DNA of 64,000 nt, taken from Hirundichthys speculiger. Its lineage: Eukaryota > Chordata > Actinopteri > Beloniformes > Exocoetidae. The stretch lies in contig JAGFBZ010000011.1 of the NCBI GenBank assembly GCA_018398805.1, positions 372,001-436,000 of the forward strand. Reading direction: 5' to 3'. Shown in pieces: positions 47,949 through 57,436 of this stretch. The notes beneath the pieces were generated by a model. It was not told the origin of the DNA. It made no database searches and saw only the letters and a list, made by a program, of their open reading frames with translations. The position numbers and the translations under genes were made by a program. Every line of letters starts with the position of its first letter. The first letter of the stretch is position 1.

Positions 47949-48031
47949 TGTGAGAAGTGGGATTTGAACCCAAGCCTACAGGGGAGACTGCGACCTTAAC
48001 GCAGCGCCTTAGACCGCTCGGCCATCCTGAC
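47949..48031 (-). tRNA. tRNA-Leu, anticodon AAG (copy 3, acceptor mismatch)
   Basis: This shares the acceptor change of copy 2 and the AAG anticodon with an intact anticodon stem. The variable arm and T stem also differ (CCTGTAGGCTTGGG in place of CCTTGAGGCGTGGG), which weakens the T stem. The downstream flank (GGTTTTACACTGGATGTTGA) is present as in copy 1. It is likely a pseudogene. Confidence 0.65.
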
Positions 48032-48900
48032 TGGTGTGTGTGTTTGTGTGTGTGAGTGTACACATTGGTAGATAGAGTACAGCGAATAGCCACTTGGTCA
48101 GACAGATAGATAGATGAATAGACAGTGGATATACGGACAGAGAGGAATCAGTTGGTTAGATGGACAGACCACTAACCGTGGATAGATGGATAGATGAACA
48201 GCCAGTTGGATAGATGGATAGACGGACAGACGGATAGCCAGTTGGATAGATGGACAGACCACTAGCCAGTTGGATAGATGGACAGACGAATAGCCAGTTG
48301 GATAGATGGACAGACGGACAGACAGATAGCCAGTTGGATAGACGGATAGATGAACAGCCAGTTGGATAGATGGACAGACGGAAATCCAGTTGGTTAGATG
48401 GACAAACGGATAGCCAGTTGGTTAGATGGTCAGACGAACAGCCAGTTGGATAGATGGACAGACGGATAGCCAGTTGGATAGATGGACAGGCCACTAGCCA
48501 ATTGGATAGATGGTCAGACGAACAGCCAGTTGGATAGATGGACAGACGGATAGCCAGTTGGTTAGATAGATAGATGAACAGCCAGTTGGATAGATGGTCA
48601 GACGAACAGCCAGTTGGATAGATGACAGACCACTAGCCAGTTGGATAGAGGGAGACCACTCGCCAGTGGATAGATGGACAGACCACTAGCCAGTTGGATA
48701 GATGGACAGACCACTCGCCTGTTGGATGACGAACAGCAGTTGATTAGATAGTTGGACAGATGAACGAACAGGCGAACTGGCAATTGGTTTAGACAGATAG
48801 ACGAATAGCACATCGAAGTGATTACACGATTGATTCGGCTCAGGTTTTACACTGGATGTTGAAGCACTGGGACTCAAGGCCAAACCTGATGATAAAGAGC

Positions 48901-48983
48901 TCTCAGAAGTGGGATTTGAACCCACACCTCAAGGGGAGGCTGTGACCTGAACGCAGCGCCTTAGACCGCTCGGCCATCCTGGC
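48901..48983 (-). tRNA. tRNA-Leu-like, anticodon CAG (copy 4, degenerate)
   Basis: The anticodon loop is TTCAGGT, so the anticodon is CAG, the usual one for this body. The anticodon stem reads CTGCG/CACAG with one C-A mismatch. The acceptor ends GCCAGGA and TTCTGAG leave the first two pairs unmatched. It is probably a pseudogene. It lies in the first of two near-identical units of about 625 bp. Confidence 0.6.
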
Positions 48984-49527
48984 TGGTGTGTGTTTGTACA
49001 CATTGGTAGATAGACGTACAGACGAATAGCCAGTTGGTCAGACAGATAGATAGATGAATAGACAGTTGGATAGATGGACAGACAGAAATCCAGTTGGATA
49101 GATGGACAGGCCACTAGCCAATTGGATAGATGGTCAGACGAACAGCCAGTTGGATAGATGGACAGACGGATAGCCAGTTGGTTAGATAGATAGATGAACA
49201 GCCAGTTGGATAGATGGTCAGACGAACAGCCAGTTGGATAGATGGACAGACCACTAGCCAGTTGGATAGATGGACAGACCACTCGCCAGTTGGATAGATG
49301 GACAGACCACTAGCCAGTTGGATAGATGGACAGACCACTCGCCTGTTGGATAGACGAACAGCCAGTTGATTAGATAGTTGGACAGATGAACGAACAGGCG
49401 AACTGGCAATTGGTTAGACAGATAGACGAATAGCCACATCGAAGTGATTACACGATTGATTCGGCTCAGGTTTTACACTGGATGTTGAAGCAACTGGGAC
49501 TCAAGGCCAAACCTGATGATAAAGAGC

Positions 49528-49610
49528 TCTCAGAAGTGGGATTTGAACCCACACCTCAAGGGGAGGCTGTGACCTGAACGCAGCGCCTTAGACCGCTCGG
49601 CCATCCTGGC
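49528..49610 (-). tRNA. tRNA-Leu-like, anticodon CAG (copy 5, degenerate)
   Basis: Sequence identical to copy 4 over the tRNA, with the same anticodon-stem mismatch and the same unpaired acceptor tip. It is therefore a recent duplicate of copy 4, made with its minisatellite flank, and probably a pseudogene. Confidence 0.6.
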
Positions 49611-50012
49611 TGGTGTGTGTTTGTACACATTGGTAGATAGACGTACAGACGAATAGCCAGTTGGTCAGACAGATAGATAGATGAATAGACAGTTGGATAG
49701 ATGGACAGACAGAAATCCAGTTGGTTAGATGGACAGACGGATAGCCAGTTGGATAGATGGACAGAGGGATAGACAGTTGGTTAGATAGATAGATAGATGA
49801 ATAGACAGTTGGATAGATGGACAGACAGAAATCCAGTTGGTTAGATGGACAGACGGATAGCCAGTTGGATAGATGGACAGAGGGATAGACAGTTGGTTAG
49901 ATAGATAGATAGATGAATAGACAGTTGGATAGATGGACAGACGGAAATCCAGTTGGTTAGATGGACAGACGGATAGCCATTTGGATAGACGGACAGACGA
50001 ATCGCCATTTGG

Positions 50013-51079
50013 ATCACAAGCTGTTAGTGCAACGGTTTTTTAATTGTTGCTAATGGAGTTCCCACTAACATAAGCACCCAGTGGGAGTTTAGAGAGTGAC
50101 TTTGGTCCAGTCCTTCCTCATAATTTTTCACTGCATTTACCACTTAATGATATCTTGTCTCACCTACTTCTCTTCTTTGCCCCCCCCCCTTACTTCTGCT
50201 TCTCCCCCTTTGGACAGCAATTATGGATTGGAAGAAGGGTGGCTGTTATTTTTAATGTAGTGCCAGCTCTCTCACCTTTTTAAAAGCAAAGACGAACACA
50301 ATACTGCACTCACCAGCAGGCAGACTCACCCCAGGGCAATGTATTGGCTGCTGAAGTGGCCATTTAAAGTGAAAGTAAATGAGTCGAGGGATGACAGGTG
50401 AGCTAAACATTTTGAGTTTGCAACCATCAAGGACACTCCACCCCCCCACTACAGGCCATGTTCCTCACTATAGAAAAAGCAGGATTGTTTTTCACATATC
50501 AACTACTTTTTTTCCCTTTGCATCTATCTTTTCGTCACTCAGTTCTAACCAAGCCTACTATAGTTAAGGACGTCCTGCTGCGGCACCCTTTCCTGCCAAC
50601 CTGCTTCGAGTCTCCCCACCTTTCCACTTGTCGGCGCTGACTGTGTAGATCTGCAAGAGATTTGAAAGTACTTTGTCACCTCACCCACAACCAAAATTCT
50701 CCTGCTGTGCTCTAGGTTGAGCATATCTTTTTTGAACAAAACCAAGTTAGGAGCAGAAAAGAAAACAATGTCAAGAAATCTCAAAAAGCATCAAGCGTCA
50801 TCTTGAACACAGAAGAAAGTGAAAGTTTCTCCTCACAATTCTCTCTTGAAGAAGCCTTTGACTGGCAGTTCAAGATTGTGATTTGTAATCGAAATATTTT
50901 ATGGAGTGTTTTTAACTCATACTGGTTCGAATCACATGTACAGCTATAGATACCCTATAATGCAAATTCTCAGGTGTTTTTATAATTCGAAGCCACAGCA
51001 GAGAAACTGTACACGTATGAATAAACAATTTAACTTTTCTTTAACCAGTCTAACCCGAGATTTCTTTTGCAAGGTCGAC
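50013..51079. other. Unclassified sequence, no gene seen
   Basis: No repeat or gene is recognised after the minisatellite. Small frames on both strands (50252-50784) overlap each other and have no domain. Confidence 0.4.
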
Positions 51080-51309
51080 ATGGACCTCCACGAGCCATAT
51101 ATACACAACCACACACTCATTCCTATGGCTCACCAGTTAACCTGACATACATGTTTTGGACTATGGGAGGAAGTCGGAGTACCTGGAGAAAACTCATGGA
51201 AGCACAAGGAGAACGTGCAAACTCCACACGGAAAGGTCCCTGCCGGGATTCAGACCAGGAACCTTTTGCTTTGAGGCAACAGTGCTAACCACCAACCCCA
51301 CTGCCCACA
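51080..51309 (-). mobile_element. tRNA-derived SINE
   Basis: On the minus strand the head is GGTTGGTGGTTAGCACTGTT (A box). A B-box-like GGTCTGAATCCC follows, and then the body GTGTGGAGTTTGCACGTTCT and CTCCAGGTACTCCGACTTCC. This is a very common fish SINE body (typical GTTTGCATGTTCTCC … GGGTACTCCGGCTTCC). A degraded plus-strand copy lies at 11496-11640. Confidence 0.7.
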
Positions 51310-51386
51310 GAATGAATGAATGAATACATGAGTAATTAAATTCCAGTCCCACAATCGAATACCACAATAATAAGATTAACTTATAA

Positions 51387-51428
51387 TTTGGATGGGTGAG
51401 CAAATACTTACCCATCATTATAGTGTAT
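51387..51428. mobile_element. Tc1-like terminal fragment
   Basis: TTGGATGGGTGAGCAAATAC matches the inner part of the right end of the Tc1-like element at 4384-4403, and TATAGTGTA follows. The two are separated by a short changed stretch. Only one end remains, and it abuts a LINE tail. Confidence 0.6.
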
Positions 51429-52025
51429 ATTTGCAGGCCAGAGCTTCCAGAGCTCCATACTGGCCTGCAGTTCTATCCGCTGACCTTCCCAGCGTTTACC
51501 TCCACCTGTCTATAGATGTCTCTGGGATATCAACTAAAACACTGACCTGCAGTCTGATCCTCTGACCACCTCAGTGTTGCTGCCTACACCTGTTTAGTCA
51601 TCTCTGTAGTGCATGAACTAACAATGTACCAGTCTTAATCTAAGTACATGGAATTCTTAGTTCTCCAGCTAAACTATAATTGATATGAATATATTTTGTC
51701 TTATATAATATTGCCAAGATATATGTGCCTCTCCTCTCTCTGTCCCATCTTCCTCCTCTTTTCTTCCTTTACCCTGCTGATCCTTTACCCCTGATGATCA
51801 AGGCTTCTTCTCTCAGGGGAGCTTTTCCTTGCCACTGTTCATCTTAAAGATTTTTCTCTTGCTTCGTGAGTTTTTACTTGCCATCGTTTCTTAAATAAAG
51901 ACTTAGCAAATATTATTAAGTATAGCTCACATTATTATTGGGTCATGCTCTGGGTCTCTGAACAAACCTTGAAACAATTTGTATTGTAAAAGACTATACA
52001 AATAAAGTTGAACTGAACTGAATTG
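51429..52025 (+). mobile_element. 3' tail of an L2/Rex1-type LINE (copy 4)
   Basis: TTGCAGGCCAGAGCTTCC, CAGCGTTTACCTCCACCTGT, CACTGACCTGCAGTCTGATC, TTTTCCTTGCCACTGTTC and an end in ACAAATAAAGTTGAACTG align in order with the copies at 9.8 and 35.0 kb. It starts within the untranslated region, so no coding part remains. The end shows the GAACTG/GAATTG tail. Confidence 0.75.
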
Positions 52026-53727
52026 TATTTGAAAACCCACTTAAGAGATCTTTAGCAAAGATATTTTTTAAATGATGTACACATTTAGAATAAGTTGATA
52101 TTGCCATCAAACCTTCAAACTGCTGCATATGAATGTTTAGATCTGTTCCCATTTCTGAAAAATGTAAAGAAGATTTGTTAGGAACATTTCAGCTGAGCCC
52201 AGTGAAACTTTCTTTACCATGATTCTGTTGATTTTGTTAAAAAAAAAGAAATAAAAAAGAAAAAGGGGTATCATCCTTCAGAAATATTGTCAGCTTACAT
52301 TTTACAAAATACTGTTTAAACTTTGAACTATGAAATGGTATGACTGTTTAAAAAAAATTACAGTGAAAATCCTGGACCCATGGCATGCACTAAAAACACT
52401 ATTTATGGACGTTGTTAACTAATTACTATATTTTCAAACTGAACATATTTTTGATCATGGCGTTTCTCGATCAAAAACTAAACAGACTTATGAAACTGCA
52501 GTTGACATTAGACGAGGTGACATTTCTAAAGTTAGTTTACTGCACAATACACTGCCTCCATCCAGATGACCATGAGCAAAAAGCAAAGAAGTTAGTGTTC
52601 ACATTCAAAGGTGACTTGATTACAAATGCTCGCCATCTAACCTCATAAGAGAAAACCTGACTTCAGTGCTCTGCTGACTCAGCTCTGTCATGCCTCAGTA
52701 GGCTGTTCTGCTTTGGCGTAACGAGATGCGGCCGCAACACAAATCCCACCTGGGGTTATTTGGATTTCTGCACAATTGTTCTCCAATTATTTGCCGTTGT
52801 TTTGGCTCACCTTGAACATATGCTTGTCTGTGTGTTTTTAGAAAGTTACAACAACACCATCAGTCAGTATCTTTTTATCTTTTAAATGATTTATTTTTCA
52901 ATGTTTTTTTTTTTTTCTTAATGTAGTCTTTTGATGTCCAGGTACTAATTTTTCAGGGAACTTTTAAAAAGCAACCTCATCTAATACAACTTTTATGGGT
53001 CGTTAAATTACCATTGGCATTAGTTATAAACAGTAGAAGGGATATTTAAATGAGAAGTGGAACCAGATGTATTAAATCGATTGTGCCTTCATGACTAAAA
53101 CTGCATAAAAGCAGAAATGTGCATTAGCATGGTTCTCTTAGCAAATCTGATTTATTTAGAAATTTAACAAAAGCACTGATTCCAACTCTGATTTTTAACC
53201 ATGGATAGATGCAGACACTCGTATAGTCATCTGCACATTAAGATGTTATTTTTTACAAAACTAAATAAATACAAAAATGAAAACAAGAACAAAACAAAAT
53301 ACATAACTGCAGTTTGATTTTTTTTTTTTTTTTTTTTTGTTTATTATGGATTAACAAACAGAAAATTAATTTATGAATGGAGGAAAAATAGCTATAAGGT
53401 CTGCAGGTATAGAATGGGGAAAGAAAGAAGAAAAAAAAAAGATCTGATTAGAAGAGATGCCAAAACATCCATCAGCTGAAAGCAACAGGAGCATGTGAGC
53501 GTTATCTGCAACTGTATATTGGGCCATACAGCCTTGAGTGCAGATGACCACGAGGGAAACTACAGATGGAGCTCGGCTGACTTTTTTTTTTTTTTTTTTT
53601 GTAAAGACCTTGGAAGTATAAAGCAGCTCATAAGCCAACTGCCATCTGGTACCAGGAAAATCTCTGAACCCATGTACTCATGTAAAATCTCATCGGTAAG
53701 ATTTTTCAGCACCAAGCTACAAATATT
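52026..53727. other. Unclassified sequence, no gene seen
   Basis: No repeat or gene is recognised. A plus-strand frame at 52412-52648 (78 aa, MAFLDQKLNRLMKLQ internally) shows no known domain. T tracts occur at 53319-53338 and 53582-53600. Confidence 0.4.
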
Positions 53728-53970
53728 TATTCATTCATCTAAAGTATTTTCTACAGCTGCTTCATCCTGTTTAAGGTTGTAAGGTACCTGGAGCCTTTTT
53801 CAGCTCTTCAAGGCAGGTTATACGTAAAACACATCATTAGTCCATCACAGGGCCACACAGACACATACCATGCACGTTCACATTCACTGATACAGTCGAC
53901 TCAGGATCATCATTAAATTCAACACACATGCTTTTGGACAGTAGAGAGAAAGCCAGAGTACTGATTTCAT
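53728..53970 (-). mobile_element. SINE/LINE tail, minus strand
   Basis: ATTCATTCATC, CTGCTTCATCCTGTTTAAGG, GGAGCCTTTTTCAGCTCTTC, TAGTCCATCACAGGGCCACA and GCTTTTGGACAGTAGAGAGA are degraded forms of the common fish tail (CCGCTTATCCTGTTCAGGG … GGAGCCTATCCCAGCTG … GTCCATCGCAGGGCC). This is the opposite orientation to the copy at 12553-12735. Confidence 0.6.
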
Positions 53971-55413
53971 TTAGTTTCCAGTTCACCACATTACGTTTTA
54001 AGTACTCTAAGAATTTGTGCAAGTGCATACATATTCACCTCATGTTCATCCTTTATGAATGATGGCATGCAGGAAAAGCCATATGGATAGTTTTTGTAAT
54101 GGGCCAAGATGTCTATTTTTATAATGTTAGAGAAAATTTGCCCACTTCCAATCCATCATTGATGTTTCTCTTGGTCCATTACGGTAGGAGCGGCACAAGG
54201 TGGCTGCAAACAGCTCTGGTGTCCCTGAGCAGTACGCTGAATCCTACATTTACATTTGCCCTAGTCACTCATAGTGCTGGTCCCAAGCCCAAGATAAATG
54301 ATGGGCTGTTGGGGGGGCATTGGATGTAAAAACCTATGATAAATCAATATATGATAAACAAGGGTGTGTATTTTCCATGATACCAGTTTTGCGAATGAAC
54401 TAATGTCTGCATGAATGTACTATCCCTTCTGAATGATCACTTTATTGTGGAGAAGGGTATGTTGTTCATGTATCCTGGGAGTTGCGTTTTTACGGTATTT
54501 GTTCTTAATAATCTTCCAACTTTCCCAATTGACAGATTTAATGGTCATTGTAGGGAAGAAATATCTTTTCCAAACTGGGAGAAGCAGAGCCCTCCCTCTT
54601 GTCAAATCTGGAAGAAGAACTAATGGCTGGCTTAGCAGATGTCTGTGGCTTTAGGTCAGGCTTAGTCTGCACGAAAACTATAAAGCTTCCCCAGTATGGG
54701 TCCATCAGCAAACCTGTGTACTAAAGTTGTGCTTTTCCTTGGAACAAAACTGTACAGCTCAGTTTTTATTGTTGAACTAGAGCCTGGTCTCATGAAAACT
54801 GGGTCAAAGCAAGGCTTTGTTTCGTCTGTGCATTTTAACACTGTGCCAATTTTTAATGTGCAGTCGCCAGACAATAGCCAAATGTAGACTTGGCAGCATA
54901 GACTTTTAGTCCAAATGATTTTGCTTTTCCTTGTTCTTGTATCATGCTTTATTAAAAAAAAAAAACAAACAAACAAAAAAAAAAACATGAAACTTGGCCC
55001 TATCATTGGATGTGGAGAGATCTGACAGTCTGACTGCATCCTGTTGTAGGATACAGATTCTTCTTATTATTGTGATTAAAAAAAATATTAATGTGACAGT
55101 ACAAGAAAAAACATGCAAAGAACGATGAGACAAAGGGAATCAGGGAGCAATTCATTATTTGCAATAAGTAAAAAGAGAAGGAAGGGGGAATAAAAATAGT
55201 AAAGCATTTCATAATTATCAGTTATTCTGTTATTGAATGGAACTGCTTCGTGTATATTCCCGTGTGTGCTAAATATGAGTAATTTTTATATCGATGGATA
55301 AATACTAAATAAATAAAAGAACACAAGAAAAAAGTAAAGAAAAGAGAGAAAAAACAACACACACACACAACAAAGAAATCACCACAAAAAATGAAAAAGA
55401 GGAGCACAAAAAT
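53971..55413. other. Unclassified sequence, no gene seen
   Basis: No element or exon is recognised. A-rich tracts at 54951-54986 and about 55310-55410 give lysine- or phenylalanine-rich frames that are not credible. Confidence 0.4.
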
Positions 55414-55490
55414 CTACTAACACCAATCTGGTGTTAGTAGTGGTACTACTACTACTACTACTACCAGTACTACTACTACCAGTACTATCA
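55414..55490. repeat. 12-bp hairpin followed by (ACT)n microsatellite
   Basis: CTACTAACACCA and TGGTGTTAGTAG (55414-55425 and 55429-55440) pair perfectly around ATC. A run of ACT triplets interrupted by CAGT follows to 55490, immediately before the second piggyBac element. Confidence 0.85.
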
Positions 55491-56009
55491 AAAATGATCA
55501 TTTTAACCCTCATTCTACCGACATATTTCGCATACATGGATTACCGACTGGGGTCCGTGCGGACCCCAAGAATAAATACTGTAATAAACAACCATCAAAG
55601 AAAAATGACAACTTTTTTCTTCTCAGAATATTATTACTGATGTATTAAATGTCATTTAAGGAAAAAAACAACAACAGATTATTATTATTTTAAGAAAGTT
55701 ATAGTTAATTTGCATATTTTATAAAAACGAAAATATACTTTTCTTTAACCCAAAAATGTCAGCAGTGGAATTTTATGATCTCCTTTACAGCAATTAAGAT
55801 CCTATCCTAGCTAAGCACAAATCCATTGAAATTTTTCAAATCAGTTAAAGAATGAGGCTACAGCGCAGCTTTTCCCTCTCTATTACCATCTCTATGGTAG
55901 TCACGTTAGACTTGATTCTGATATAATTTAGTGTTCAGTAATTTCAAGTAAACATTATTTGTGTTGTATTTATATAGTGAAACCAACCAAGGTCATTTTG
56001 AACCCAATA

Positions 56010-56376
56010 TACAGTCATGGAAAAAATTATTAGACCATTTTTTCTTCACTTTCTTGTTCATTTTAATACCTGGTACCACTAAACGTCATCATGTGACTAA
56101 AACAGACAGAAAAGAAAACACTGAATGCATAAAAGCAGTGTTTTTGGCAGTACAACGCCATAGCTATTGATGTAAAAACTTAAGTGATTTAGGTTATAAT
56201 CAAGAAGACCACAGAAAATGGTAAGATATCAGCTCTTAAATAAAACTCTTATGAGCAATCTTTGTGGTTATCGTTATGTTTGTCCAAACAAATGTACCTT
56301 TAGTTGTACCAGGCATTAAAATGAACAAGAAACTGAAGAAAACAAGGGTGGTCTAATAATTTTTTCCATGACTGTA
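56010..56376. mobile_element. TA-flanked MITE with long inverted repeats
   Basis: The ends are perfect inverted repeats over 28 bp (starting TACAGTCATGGAAAAAATTA), and similarity between the arms continues for about 75 bp with a few changes (TTCTTGTTCATTTTAAT on both arms). TA lies on each side (56008-56009 and 56377-56378), as for Tc1/mariner-type elements. There is no coding capacity. It sits inside the second piggyBac element, so it inserted later. Confidence 0.88.
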
Positions 56377-56661
56377 TATAAAAAAACTTAAATAAACCCA
56401 CAATCATTTAAATGTCATTACATTTTAATTTTATTTGAATTTTAATACAAAAGTCGATATTCAAAACAAAGGTTGAATAAATGCAATTCAAATTGAGATT
56501 TTTCAATTTATTTATAATGTAAAAGGAATGCACATTATGTCAAATGCAGTTGCCGTCTCCAAGAACTATGAAGTGGACATTACGTCAAATGCAGGAAAAA
56601 GTGCTGATTGTTATCCCCAAGAACTTAAAACTGGTGGCAGCACTGTTGTTTGAACTCTGGA

Positions 56662-56898
56662 CTATAGACAGTTATGGCACACAATTTGTCTCCTGCTATG
56701 GTCAGGACATATTGGCATGTGGCAGAAGGAGCAAGTACTTGCTACTTTTCTATCTGTGCTTAAGGAGCAAAGGCAACACCTTTTTTTGCAAGTAGGTTTT
56801 TCAGCCAAGTGTTGGACATCAGCAGGTGGAGTTTTACCTACTCCCATGATGGTCATTGCTGCACGGATTGGGGCTTGCAGTGTGGCAATCAAATGCAC
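56662..56898 (-). pseudogene. piggyBac transposase C-terminal fragment
   Basis: The 78-residue frame ends in a cysteine-rich zinc-binding module with CCLC, CSFC, CPDH and CHNC in the same spacing order as the 40-kb copy (CADC, CHVC, CPGH, CTDC). The protein sequence otherwise differs. The catalytic core expected upstream on this strand (57000-57200) is not present as an open frame, so the copy is a remnant. The frame ends naturally two residues after the last cysteine, which fits the end of the real protein. Confidence 0.75.
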
Positions 56899-57436
56899 TA
56901 CAAACTATTTTACAGTCTTATCTTGTAAAATAGAACTTAAACATTCCATTTCATAGTCATATACATTTTTTAGGATGGAATTATGTATTTTATTCCTGAC
57001 TTTGAAAGTCATCTTACCTTAGGAGGAGCAGTATTTTGTGTTGTTGACAAAGCACATGACTGAATCTGTCTCTGCTGCATTTGTGTCTATCTCCCTCAAA
57101 ATGACTGACAGAGTGCCCCCACCCCCCCTGAGAGTGTGTGATACTTTAAATTAGGTCCCATGGCAAACATTGACTCAATAAATGGTTCCATCTATTAAAA
57201 ATACATAGGCGGAATTAGAGATTTTGACTGGGGTCCTCTTGGACCCCAATGCATTGGAATTTTTAAAAAGCACAGATAAAGACAGAAACAGAAAAAAATC
57301 ATATGACATCATTAGGAACAAATTGATTGACAAAGTCATGAAAAATTGGAATTATAGAATAAAGCACCTCTGAGATATGACAAAAAGAACACCTCTGGGG
57401 TCCGAGAGGACCCCAGTCGGCGGTATGAGGGTTTAA

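Larger units (their letters stand above)
45862..50012. repeat. GATA/GACA-rich minisatellite array hosting tRNA-Leu copies
   Basis: The basic unit is 28 bp (GGATAGCCAGTTGGATAGAT plus GGACAGAC) with many shortened variants. It is repeated with drift over about 4.1 kb and interrupted by five tRNA-Leu modules. Higher-order structure is visible: a unit of about 625 bp (48481-49100 and 49101-49727) and a 116-bp unit repeated at 49713, 49829 and 49945. The minus-strand frames reading SIQLAIRLSIYPTG are an artefact: the unit lacks stops in all three frames. The base N at 47482 marks an ambiguity or gap inside the array. Confidence 0.9.
55507..57431 (-). mobile_element. Second piggyBac-family element, with nested MITE
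   Basis: It starts CCCTCATTCTACCG after TTAA (55503-55506) and ends GGCGGTATGAGGG. TTAA (57433-57436) follows after one extra T. Subterminal inverted motifs ACCGACTGGGGTCC and GGACCCCAGTCGG support the pairing. Three palindromes GGGGTCC-N-GGACCCC lie at 55550-55567, 57230-57247 and 57397-57414. A transposase C-terminus lies on the minus strand. A 367-bp MITE at 56010-56376 is a later insertion. It is a different subfamily from the 40-kb element because the tips differ. Confidence 0.85.

Noticed and set aside
46087..49439. Many minus-strand open frames reading repeats of SIQLAIRLSIYPTG
   Set aside because: They come from a 28-bp minisatellite unit with no stop in any minus frame. The length is not a multiple of three, so the reading cycles through all frames. 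They are not a protein.
46045..49620. Treating the tRNA-Leu copies as heads of a SINE family
   Set aside because: Copy 1 has a complete, fully paired tRNA with normal discriminator. The shared flank is found only inside this array and no A-rich tail follows, so tandem tRNA gene amplification is more likely.
45862..50012. CRISPR-like array of repeats with spacers
   Set aside because: The repeats are contiguous, drift gradually, have no unique spacers, and the genome is a vertebrate.
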